5,016 nucleotides of DNA from an uncultured Eubacteriales bacterium (lineage in GTDB: Bacteria > Bacillota > Clostridia > Oscillospirales > Acutalibacteraceae): positions 1 through 5,016 of the forward strand of contig CAKSKO010000105.1 of assembly GCA_934465125.1 (NCBI GenBank), in the 5' to 3' direction. The notes below the pieces were generated by a model, which was given only the letters and a program-made list of their open reading frames with translations, made no database searches and was not told the origin of the DNA. Position numbers and translations under genes: made by a program. This document shows, in pieces, positions 1 through 5,016 of the stretch. Numbering within the stretch: the first letter of the stretch is position 1; every line of letters starts with the position of its first letter.

Positions 1-167
1 TGTCCACAATCGCGGCCGGTTAGAGTGAGCTCTAATTCTTTTGACGCCAATTTCGCGTCGTCAAAAAACATCTCATAAAAGTCTCCCAAGCGAAAGAACA
101 GAATCGTATCTTGATACTGTTCTTTTACCTGCAAGTACTGTTCCATCATAGGAGAAATTCCCACCAT
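1..167 (-). CDS. mutS: DNA mismatch repair protein MutS, N-terminal fragment (runs off left edge)
   Basis: Fifty-five codons are visible, read right to left from ATG at 167, and the frame is still open at base 1. The peptide begins [18 protein letters not shown] and continues with [17 protein letters not shown] near residues 23-38, the start of MutS domain I. In the family the Phe-x-Glu of this motif (here the F and E of DFYEMF) inserts at the mismatched base. MutS is a cytosolic ATPase that recognises mismatches and recruits MutL. The ATPase and clamp domains lie outside the window, so intactness cannot be judged. The start follows a GGTAGG-like ribosome site with short spacing; an internal ATG-ATG pair at 149/146 is an alternative that removes six or seven residues. 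It is the third gene of the miaB unit, 49 nt after the ymcA-like gene. Identity is very secure from the motif plus synteny. Confidence 0.95.
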   Translation of the reverse strand, partial: MVGISPMMEQYLQVKEQYQDTILFFRLGDFYEMFFDDAKLASKELELTLTGRDCG

Positions 168-216
168 ATTCCTACCATCCCTCTATTGCATAATTAAAAA
201 CACCTTACTAGGTCGG

Positions 217-621
217 TTAATGGCAGCCACCGCAGCTCTGACAATTCCCTGCGCAGGATTCCTCATAATCTGTTGTTTCTGGGTCTTGCCCTTCTGCCGA
301 TTGCATAATAATCGCACTGATCCTTTTTATCAGAGAATCCAGTTCTTGCTTTGCAATATTATAAGCGGCCATATTTTCATTTTTCATAATCAAACTGTAT
401 ACCTCACGCAGTTCCCCGTTGAGTTTTTGTAGTTTTTTATCGTCGCGCTCGGGCTTATTTGCTTCATTATTAATTGCCATTCTCTTTAAGTTAAACTCAC
501 CGATCAAATCCTGAAGCGCCTTGTCTTCATCGCTTTTTTGCTGCGCAATTTTCAGCTTTAAATATCTGTCGTCCGCTTGTACTTTCCGTCCAATTTCTCT
601 TGCTAATTCAATTACATCCAT
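217..621 (-). CDS. ymcA: YlbF/YmcA (RicF/RicA) family regulator with cysteine-rich tail
   Basis: This 134-residue, mostly charged and helix-prone protein has no signal peptide or membrane segment. It fits the Com_YlbF family in length and in the helical run from about residue 5 to 107. The last 12 residues hold four cysteines (C123, C127, C130, C133) in a CxxxCxxCxxC pattern within SCAGNCQSCGGCH, likely a metal or Fe-S site. In B. subtilis YlbF, YmcA and YaaT form a Y-complex that carries Fe-S clusters, works with RNase Y in mRNA maturation and affects competence, sporulation and biofilm formation. Placement between miaB and mutS matches B. subtilis ymcA, so I favour YmcA over YlbF; the family alone would not decide. 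ATG at 621 is supported by a GGAGG at 631-635. It lies 69 nt after miaB with no terminator seen between them, so co-transcription is likely. Family is confident; exact orthology and Fe-S binding are inferred. Confidence 0.85.
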   Translation of the reverse strand: MDVIELAREIGRKVQADDRYLKLKIAQQKSDEDKALQDLIGEFNLKRMAINNEANKPERDDKKLQKLNGELREVYSLIMKNENMAAYNIAKQELDSLIKRISAIIMQSAEGQDPETTDYEESCAGNCQSCGGCH

Positions 622-690
622 TGATAATTTCCTCCATAGTTAACATAAATTTTTATTTGATCCTAACAAAGCTTCACTTTATCTTTTCTA

Positions 691-2100
691 TCAGACGAGT
701 TCTCCCTTTAAAATCCAATTCCTTGCTTGTGTAATATTTGCTTTCATAAATTTCCCTATCAACTGCGGACTTCCAGGTACTTCAACAACAATGTTGCTCT
801 CTGTCCTTGCAAAAAGTTCTCCAGCTTTCTCATTTTTTCCTTCAATCAATACTTTTAACTGCTTGCCAACCATTTTCCTACAACGCGCTGCCGCAATCGC
901 TTCCTGGACTGTTAAAAGCTCCTGAAACCACCTGGATTTTTGTTTATAGGAAATCGGATCGTCCATCTTTGCAGCTGGAGTTCCGACACGTTTTGAGTAA
1001 ATAAATGTAAAAAGAGAAGTAAATTCAACTTCTTTTATTAAACTCAGTGTTTCTAGGAACTCTTCATGTGTCTCTCCCGGAAACCCAACAATGATATCAC
1101 TGGTAATTGCAATATCCGGAATCTTTTTTTTCGCATACTCAATTATTTCAAGATATTTTTCTCTAGTATATCCACGGTTCATCTCTTTTAAAATGCGATT
1201 GCTACCAGATTGCACCGGTAAATGCAGATGTTTACAAACATGTTCGCTTTCAGCCATTGTATCGATTAATTCTTTGGTCGCATCCTTTGGATGTGATGTC
1301 ATAAACCGAATCCAGTATTCCCCGCTGATACGGTTAATATTTCTTAAAAGTTTAGAAAAATTGATCTCTTCAGAAAGAGTTTTTCCATAAGAGTTCACGT
1401 TTTGACCAAGCAGAGTAATATCTTTATATCCAGCAGATATCAATTCGATTGCTTCTTTTAGCACGTCTTCTGATTTCCGGCTTCGCTCCCTTCCTCTTAC
1501 ATAAGGAACAATGCAATACGAGCAAAAATTATTGCAGCCGTACATAATTGGAAGCCATGCTTTAAAGTCTCCGTCACGGCGAATTGGAATTCCTTCTGTT
1601 ATCATTTGATCATCAATACCGCGTTCAATTACACGTTTTTCTCCTGATAAAACCTGATAAATCAGTTTCGGAAAATGATGTAAAGAATGTGTCCCAAAAA
1701 CAAGATCAACAAACGGAAAACTTTTTTTAATCTTCTCTGCAATATGTTCCTGTTCCATCATGCACCCGCAAAGAGCGATTAACATGGAAGGCCGTTTTCT
1801 CTTTAGCGCCTTGAGCGCCCCTACGTTACCAAACACTCTGTCTTCGGCGTGTTCTCGAACGGCACAAGTATTAAATAAAACCAGATCCGCATTCTCTTCT
1901 GTTTCGGTAAATTCAAATCCCATTTGGGACAGCATCCCTTTTATCTTCTCGCCATCTGAAACATTTTGCTGACAGCCGTATGTTCGAATAAAAGCAAGTG
2001 GAATCTCGCCAGTTTTACGAAGAGACATGATTTCGCTGACCATTTGTACATATCTACCTTGCTCATAAAAAGCAACTTTTTCTAATAAATCTACAGACAA
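691..2100 (-). CDS. miaB: tRNA (N6-isopentenyladenosine(37)-C2)-methylthiotransferase MiaB
   Basis: MiaB is a cytosolic radical SAM enzyme that converts i6A37 to ms2i6A37 in tRNAs reading UNN codons, using two Fe-S clusters. The 469-residue product has the full architecture. The N-terminal methylthiotransferase domain (about residues 36-145) carries cluster ligands C43 (TYGCQQNVSDGE), C79 (NTCAVREHAEDR) and C113 (CGCMMEQ). The radical SAM domain follows, with CxxxCxxC at C189, C193 and C196 inside the MiaB signature GCNNFCSYCIVPYVRGRERS, and then SDIIVGFPGET. A C-terminal TRAM RNA-binding domain covers about residues 403-468. The N-terminal extension of some 35 residues before the first domain resembles Firmicutes MiaB. 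The start is TTG at 2100, chosen because a GGAGGT sits 9 nt upstream (see the ribosome site entry); the first internal ATG would be at residue 20 without such a site. It opens a unit with ymcA and mutS behind its own promoter. MtaB/RimO paralogues are excluded by the signature. Confidence 0.97.
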   Translation of the reverse strand: MSVDLLEKVAFYEQGRYVQMVSEIMSLRKTGEIPLAFIRTYGCQQNVSDGEKIKGMLSQMGFEFTETEENADLVLFNTCAVREHAEDRVFGNVGALKALKRKRPSMLIALCGCMMEQEHIAEKIKKSFPFVDLVFGTHSLHHFPKLIYQVLSGEKRVIERGIDDQMITEGIPIRRDGDFKAWLPIMYGCNNFCSYCIVPYVRGRERSRKSEDVLKEAIELISAGYKDITLLGQNVNSYGKTLSEEINFSKLLRNINRISGEYWIRFMTSHPKDATKELIDTMAESEHVCKHLHLPVQSGSNRILKEMNRGYTREKYLEIIEYAKKKIPDIAITSDIIVGFPGETHEEFLETLSLIKEVEFTSLFTFIYSKRVGTPAAKMDDPISYKQKSRWFQELLTVQEAIAAARCRKMVGKQLKVLIEGKNEKAGELFARTESNIVVEVPGSPQLIGKFMKANITQARNWILKGELV

Positions 2101-2108
2101 AAATCAAT

Positions 2109-2116
2109 ACCTCCAA
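2109..2116 (-). promoter_or_regulatory. Strong Shine-Dalgarno fixing the TTG start of miaB
   Basis: Read on the minus strand this is TTGGAGGT, with the last G of GGAGG 9 nt before TTG at 2100. It is the best ribosome binding site in the window and is what makes the non-ATG start the preferred one. The next TTG upstream (2107-2105) is out of frame. Confidence 0.8.
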
Positions 2117-2134
2117 ATTATTTGATATTTTGTT

Positions 2135-2163
2135 ATTTTAACACAATCTAAAAATTTCTTCAA
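2135..2163 (-). promoter_or_regulatory. Predicted sigma-A-type promoter for miaB-ymcA-mutS
   Basis: On the minus strand a -35 box TTGAAG (2158-2163, 4 of 6 to consensus) is separated by exactly 17 nt from a -10 box TAAAAT (2135-2140, 5 of 6). The -10 box is preceded by TG one base away, making it an extended -10. Transcription would begin near 2128, leaving a leader of about 28 nt that holds the miaB ribosome site. It lies directly downstream of the terminator of the preceding unit, so the two units appear separated. This is a consensus-based prediction only. Confidence 0.65.
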
Positions 2164-2182
2164 TCATACAAAACAAACGTTT

Positions 2183-2215
2183 ATAAAAAGTTCCAGATTT
2201 AAAGCAATCTGGAAC
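2183..2215 (-). terminator. Intrinsic terminator of the HD-GT2 unit, overlapping the GT2 stop codon
   Basis: On the minus strand GTTCCAGATT (2206-2215) and AATCTGGAAC (2190-2199) form a perfect 10-bp stem with a 6-nt loop, followed at once by TTTTT (2185-2189) and then AT. The 5' arm and loop encode the final codons of the glycosyltransferase-like gene, and its TAA (2199-2201) spans the junction of loop and 3' arm. The U-tract is only five long and then broken by A, so efficiency may be moderate. The inverted repeat itself is unambiguous. Confidence 0.85.
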
Positions 2216-3158
2216 GATATAACCAAGGAAATGTTTTCCATAGTCGTATTGCATTTTTTAATTTGGGATCTGTTACACTCGAAATCTGAAAGAGTTTTTC
2301 ATATTTTTTTAATTTAATGGCACCTTTAATTGCGTTATATCCTAAGCCTTCGTTTAGTAAAATATCAACACAATTCAAAAGTGTATCCGGGATCTTTTGG
2401 TGCAAAAACAAATCATTTAAGTAAAGCTTATCTTTATGCTCAAAATGAACGGTCTCATAAACTCTGCGCATTGCTTCTACTCTATCAAAACAAACCATAC
2501 CAAGATGGTTGTTTTGATTATTTTTTACTTCGTGGTGATGGTTTCTTTTCGCGATTGCAGAAGATTTACTGATATTACCTGCCGTTAAGACGATATTCAT
2601 TAAAAATTCTTCAAAAAAACCATATTTACAAACTTCTACAAAGCGGCATTGATTCTCAATTACAAATTTTCTTCGGATAATTGTAGCACCAATATCAACA
2701 AGTACCTTATTTTGAATGATCCCAATCAATAGTTCAGCGCCCTCAGCCGCTTTTATTTTTGTATTAATGAAGTTTCCTTCCGAAAACTCGATGGGGGCAA
2801 AAATAAAATCAGCATCTGTTGATCTCGCAGTTTCTATGCATCCTAAAAGGAAGTCGCTATACAATCTTTCGGGAATGAAAAAAGCTAAATACTCTCCAAG
2901 CGCTTTTATGAGTCCTGTGTTGAGTGCCTCAGGCATTGTGACATTGCCGTTTTGTACTACACATCCCTTTAACTGAAGATCTTTTATTACCTTTAGCGTT
3001 TCTAAGACACTGCTATCAGACGAGCCCATATCGACTACAATGAACTCTGTATCAATTCCGCAGCTCTGGCTAGACGCCGACAATAAAATACCTGTTATTT
3101 CTTTTTCAAAATTTCGCATAGGGATAATGACTGATAGCTCTGTGGAAGTCATTTGCAC
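2199..3158 (-). CDS. Glycosyltransferase family 2-like protein, atypical (DxD missing)
   Basis: The 319-residue product opens with the GT-A/GT2 nucleotide-sugar fold signature: LSVIIPMRNFEKEI at residues 8-21, then EFIVVDMGSSDSS at 38-50, which corresponds to the usual VDDGSTD. The segment PEALNTGLIKALGEYLAFF (76-94) matches the N-x-G-...-G-E-Y element, but where family members carry a metal-binding DxD (typically LDxDD) this protein has IPERLYSD (95-102). The second Asp of VDDGS is Met44. FFEEFLM (181-187) may stand for the catalytic ED region. No signal peptide or membrane helix is apparent, so it is probably cytosolic. Either it uses a metal-independent or altered mechanism, or it has become a non-catalytic binding protein; donor and acceptor cannot be deduced. 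The called start is GTG at 3158; ATG at 3152 drops two residues and is about equally compatible with the AAGAGGG at 3163-3169. It follows the HD gene by 37 nt, with no terminator seen. Confidence 0.8.
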   Translation of the reverse strand: MQMTSTELSVIIPMRNFEKEITGILLSASSQSCGIDTEFIVVDMGSSDSSVLETLKVIKDLQLKGCVVQNGNVTMPEALNTGLIKALGEYLAFFIPERLYSDFLLGCIETARSTDADFIFAPIEFSEGNFINTKIKAAEGAELLIGIIQNKVLVDIGATIIRRKFVIENQCRFVEVCKYGFFEEFLMNIVLTAGNISKSSAIAKRNHHHEVKNNQNNHLGMVCFDRVEAMRRVYETVHFEHKDKLYLNDLFLHQKIPDTLLNCVDILLNEGLGYNAIKGAIKLKKYEKLFQISSVTDPKLKNAIRLWKTFPWLYRSRLL

Positions 3159-3162
3159 AATG

Positions 3163-3169
3163 CCCTCTT
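3163..3169 (-). promoter_or_regulatory. Shine-Dalgarno of the GT2-like gene, ambiguous between GTG and ATG start
   Basis: The minus strand reads AAGAGGG, ending 4 nt before GTG (3158) and 10 nt before the in-frame ATG (3152). Neither spacing is ideal, so the true start may be either. The difference is only two residues ahead of the conserved LSVIIP strand. Confidence 0.5.
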
Positions 3170-3195
3170 TCTTTTATGATGCAGTAAAATAAATC

Positions 3196-3783
3196 TTAGC
3201 GCTGCGTTACCGCCGAGGTATGTTTTTCCCTTAAATAAGTAGATTCAAGATCTGCAAGATGCAGTTTCACTGCAATCGGATATTTTTCAAACGCACAGGA
3301 AAGTGCGAATCCTCCAGCCTTTGCTGAGTCATCGAAGCCTCCCATATGCCATCTGATCGCCATCGCTTCGCTTGTTTTTAATCGCATAAATCGTTCGATC
3401 AAAAACACGGATTTTTCCCCGTGTCCGTATGGAAAAAGATCGTCGACAGCATAAAATGGTTGTTTCTCCCAAGATCCTGTTTTTTCGTTTTTAACATTAC
3501 GGGTTGATACTTTATAAAATTGCGCTTTACATAAATCATGTAGCAGCGCACAAATCGCAAAGCTTTCAGATGAATCGTTTTCCTGATTAAAATGCTTTTC
3601 CATCAAAACATGGTAGACACTGACGCTATGCTGCACCAATCCACCTTCACAAGCACAATGAAATTTCGTGCTAGCAGGCGCTGTAAAAAAATCTGTTTTT
3701 TCCATCCATTCCAAAAGTTCCTCTGAGCCTTGGCGAGTGATCGCATTCTTATATAATTCGATAAACTGCTCTTTATATCCCAT
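3196..3783 (-). CDS. HD-domain metal-dependent hydrolase, function unknown
   Basis: This is a 195-residue protein built almost entirely of one HD domain. The metal-binding residues expected of the superfamily are all in order: H52 (GGLVQHS), the H82-D83 doublet (ALLHDLCK), H121 (YGHGEKS), H146 (IRWHMGGF) and D178 (LHLADLES). HD proteins are phosphohydrolases or nucleases acting on nucleotides, phosphodiesters or RNA; the compact form with YGHGEKS and IRWHMG resembles the HD part of YhaM-type proteins, but the OB-fold RNA-binding domain of YhaM is absent, so I would not call it an exoribonuclease. There is no signal peptide or membrane segment. The ATG start has a moderate AAGAAGGGA site at 3793-3801. 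It is first in a two-gene unit with the GT2-like gene and divergent from trxB. The complete metal set suggests an active enzyme; the substrate is unknown. Confidence 0.88.
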   Translation of the reverse strand: MGYKEQFIELYKNAITRQGSEELLEWMEKTDFFTAPASTKFHCACEGGLVQHSVSVYHVLMEKHFNQENDSSESFAICALLHDLCKAQFYKVSTRNVKNEKTGSWEKQPFYAVDDLFPYGHGEKSVFLIERFMRLKTSEAMAIRWHMGGFDDSAKAGGFALSCAFEKYPIAVKLHLADLESTYLREKHTSAVTQR

Positions 3784-3883
3784 TTTTATAATTCCCTTCT
3801 TAAAACAAGTAAAAATATTCTTTAGTAAGCGACGTGACTTGATAGGTCTTATTCTTCCAAAAGATATTTTCCAAAGTTTTTTT

Positions 3884-3913
3884 ATTGTATCATACTTTTA
3901 ATATTACGGGCAA
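3884..3913 (-). promoter_or_regulatory. Predicted promoter for the HD-GT2 unit
   Basis: On the minus strand a -35-like TTGCCC (3908-3913, 4 of 6) and a -10 TACAAT (3884-3889, 5 of 6) are 18 nt apart. The start would be near 3877, giving a leader of roughly 94 nt before the HD ATG. The -35 box shares its last two bases with the inverted repeat starting at 3912, a position suitable for regulation. This is prediction from consensus only. Confidence 0.5.
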
Positions 3914-3954
3914 TAGATTTGATTGATACAAAACAAAAATAATCGAAATCTATT
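3912..3954. repeat. Inverted repeat (13 bp, one bulge) in the divergent promoter region
   Basis: AATAGATTT at 3912-3920 is the exact reverse complement of 3946-3954. After one unpaired G (3945) the match continues for four more bases (GATT 3921-3924 with AATC 3941-3944). The centre is a 16-nt A-rich spacer. No U-run follows either arm, so it does not look like a terminator. It overlaps the -35 box of the HD promoter and sits upstream of trxB, so it may be an operator for a dimeric regulator acting on one or both genes. No regulator family is identified. Confidence 0.5.
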
Positions 3955-4025
3955 CTTAAATACTAAAATAGGATCTTCACGAATAAAATAAATTCACAAG
4001 AGAACACTCTTTATGAAATGTTAAG

Positions 4026-4084
4026 AAAGGTGGGATTAGAGAAGTTTACTTAACAAAAAAGTTATCTAAAACTTCTTGCTTATT
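4026..4084 (+). promoter_or_regulatory. trxB leader: Shine-Dalgarno separated from the start by a hairpin
   Basis: The only Shine-Dalgarno-like sequence before trxB is AAAGGTGGG (4026-4034), some 50 nt from ATG 4085, normally too far. Between them GAAGTTT (4041-4047) can pair with AAACTTC (4069-4075), with an inner TAAC/GTTA stem (4051-4054 with 4061-4064) closing an A6 loop. Folding removes 35 nt and places AGGTGGG 6 nt from TTG 4076 and about 15 nt from ATG 4085. An alternative 5-bp stem, AAGTT (4059-4063) with AACTT (4070-4074), would compete. The pairings are read directly; the translational role is inferred. Confidence 0.45.
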
Positions 4085-5011
4085 ATGAGAGATGTCGCGA
4101 TCATTGGAGGCGGACCAGCCGGCTTAACAGCTGCTATTTATACATTGCGCGCAGGACTTAGCACTACTATATTTGATAAGGGCCTTTACGGAGGTCAGGC
4201 GGCGATTACTAGCGAGATAGAAAACTATCCTGCGATTTTAAAAATTTCTGGCGCAGATTTTGCAATGCGCCTTTATGAACAGGCTACATCACTTGGTGCA
4301 GAATTGCTCTTTGAAGAGGTAGAGGGCCTTGATCTAAACGCACAAATCAAAATTATTAAAACGAAAGAAAATGAATATCCAGCTAAAACAGTAATCATCG
4401 CGAGCGGAGCCAAGAGACGTACTCTCGGATGTGAAGGGGAAGCAGAGTTCTTTGGAAGAGGTGTTTCTTACTGCGCAACTTGTGACGGCGCCTTTTTTGA
4501 AGATAAGGATATCGCTGTTATCGGCGGAGGAAATACAGCGCTTGAAGACGCGTTATTTCTTGCCAACATCTGTAATAGCGTTACCTTGATTCACAGAAGA
4601 GATTCTTTTCGCGCCCAGAAATTTTTAGTAGACGCAGTTATTAAAAACGAAAAAATTTCCATTCTTTATCATCATATCGTTGAAAAAATTCAGGGAAAAG
4701 ATCGTGTATCTTCTTTACAAATAAAAGACTTAAACAAAAGTCATTCCAGAAAGTTAAACGTAAATGCGATATTTATTGCAATAGGATTAATACCTGATAC
4801 AAATCTATTTAAAGGGCTCTTACCGCTGGATCAGAGTGGATATTTTATAACAGATGAAAGCTGTACTTCTAAAATACCGGGGGTCTATATTGCTGGAGAT
4901 TGCAGAAAAAAACCTTTGCGTCAAATTGTCACCGCGTGTTCAGATGGCGCTATCAGCGCTTTTGGTGCCGCGACCTATTTAAACGCATCCTCTAATTGGA
5001 AAATAAATTAA
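4085..5011 (+). CDS. trxB: Thioredoxin reductase (NADPH), TrxB
   Basis: This FAD flavoenzyme transfers electrons from NADPH to thioredoxin in the cytosol. The protein is 308 residues from ATG 4085 (311 from TTG 4076), normal for the low-molecular-weight bacterial type. Numbered from the ATG, the FAD Rossmann motif IGGGPAG is at residues 7-13 and GGQ at 36-38. The redox-active pair CATC (C130, C133) is followed by DGAFF. The NADPH-binding GGGNTALEDA is at 147-156, with HRRDSFRA at 170-177, whose arginines favour NADPH over NADH. The C-terminal FAD motif GVYIAGDC ends near 273, followed by RQIVTACSDGA. All catalytic elements are present, so it should be active. An in-frame TAA at 4067-4069 rules out any longer protein. 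ATG 4085 places the first beta strand as in homologues; TTG 4076 adds MLI. It lacks a nearby ribosome site (see the leader entry). It is transcribed away from the HD gene. No thioredoxin gene is visible. Confidence 0.95.
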   Translation: MRDVAIIGGGPAGLTAAIYTLRAGLSTTIFDKGLYGGQAAITSEIENYPAILKISGADFAMRLYEQATSLGAELLFEEVEGLDLNAQIKIIKTKENEYPAKTVIIASGAKRRTLGCEGEAEFFGRGVSYCATCDGAFFEDKDIAVIGGGNTALEDALFLANICNSVTLIHRRDSFRAQKFLVDAVIKNEKISILYHHIVEKIQGKDRVSSLQIKDLNKSHSRKLNVNAIFIAIGLIPDTNLFKGLLPLDQSGYFITDESCTSKIPGVYIAGDCRKKPLRQIVTACSDGAISAFGAATYLNASSNWKIN

Positions 5012-5016
5012 AAATA

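Larger units (their letters stand above)
3784..4084. other. Divergent intergenic region between the HD gene and trxB
   Basis: This is about 300 AT-rich bases without a credible gene. From left to right it holds the HD gene ribosome site and an approximately 94-nt leader with no clear structure, a minus-strand promoter, an inverted repeat, a 5-bp hairpin with an AACA loop at 3998-4011, and the hairpin-containing trxB leader. For trxB I could not pair a good -35 with a good -10: TAAAAT occurs at 3964-3969 and 3984-3989, and TTCACA at 3993-3998, but none at correct spacing with a partner. No tRNA or known riboswitch was recognised. Confidence 0.6.

Noticed and set aside
202..215. Possible small terminator between ymcA and mutS: ACCT/AGGT with a 4-nt loop, followed on the minus strand by GTTTTT.
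   Set aside because: The stem is only 4 bp with two G-C pairs and a G before the U-run. It is too weak to call and could arise by chance in AT-rich DNA.
220..432. Plus-strand open frames inside ymcA, miaB, the GT2-like gene and the HD gene, the largest at 1091-1390.
   Set aside because: They lie opposite strongly recognised minus-strand genes, have no recognisable domain, and are explained as antisense shadows.
2166..3937. A shared 12-mer ATACAAAACAAA upstream of both minus-strand promoters (2166-2177 and 3926-3937).
   Set aside because: It is A-rich and low in complexity. A 12-base match of this composition is not unlikely in 5 kb, and its distance to the two -35 boxes differs.
3998..4011. 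Perfect 5-bp hairpin AAGAG-AACA-CTCTT upstream of the trxB Shine-Dalgarno.
   Set aside because: Short and without a U-run or neighbouring conserved element. Not convincing as a terminator or riboswitch, so only mentioned in the intergenic entry.
4017..4088. A short plus-strand frame ending in TGA that overlaps the trxB ATG (ATGA), suggesting a translationally coupled leader peptide.
   Set aside because: It has no ATG, GTG or TTG start after the Shine-Dalgarno-like sequence; only an ATT would fit. A separate 11-codon frame from ATG 4018 lacks its own ribosome site and ends before the hairpin.

Overview
The window reads as a piece of chromosome from a low-GC Gram-positive anaerobe of the Clostridia. 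An Oscillospirales/Ruminococcaceae-like host is my best guess, but that is inference from gene order and protein style, not from a search. The strongest clue is the minus-strand order miaB, then a YlbF/YmcA-family gene, then mutS, which matches the Bacillus subtilis ymcB-ymcA-(cotE)-mutS neighbourhood. Coding density is high, starts are ATG, TTG and probably GTG, and Shine-Dalgarno sequences are mostly purine-rich and well placed.

Layout, read in the direction of minus-strand transcription (right to left). An HD-domain hydrolase gene (3196-3783) and a family 2 glycosyltransferase-like gene (2199-3158) lie 37 nt apart and look like one transcription unit. It has a candidate promoter at 3884-3913 and a clear intrinsic terminator (2183-2215) whose stem overlaps the last codons of the second gene. 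A fresh promoter (2135-2163) then starts a second unit: miaB (691-2100, TTG start), a YmcA/YlbF-family gene with a four-cysteine tail (217-621), and the first 55 codons of mutS (1-167, running off the left edge). On the plus strand, divergent from the HD gene, is trxB, thioredoxin reductase (4085-5011, or from TTG at 4076), complete almost at the right edge.

The 301-base gap 3784-4084 is the only long non-coding stretch. It holds the HD gene leader and promoter, a near-perfect 13-bp inverted repeat touching the -35 box of that promoter, a small 5-bp hairpin, and a trxB leader in which the only Shine-Dalgarno-like sequence is separated from the start by a predicted hairpin. I could not identify a convincing trxB promoter.

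Functionally the second unit joins tRNA A37 methylthiolation (MiaB, an Fe-S radical SAM enzyme), a probable Fe-S-binding RNA-processing/competence-type regulator (YmcA/YlbF) and mismatch repair (MutS). TrxB supplies NADPH-derived reducing power to thioredoxin. The HD/GT2 pair has no assigned pathway, and the GT2-like protein lacks the usual metal-binding DxD. Most of the window is conserved housekeeping sequence. I see no mobile element, CRISPR array, tRNA, rRNA or defence system, and nothing I would call a new multi-gene system. The most unusual points are the trxB translation-initiation region and the degenerate glycosyltransferase.
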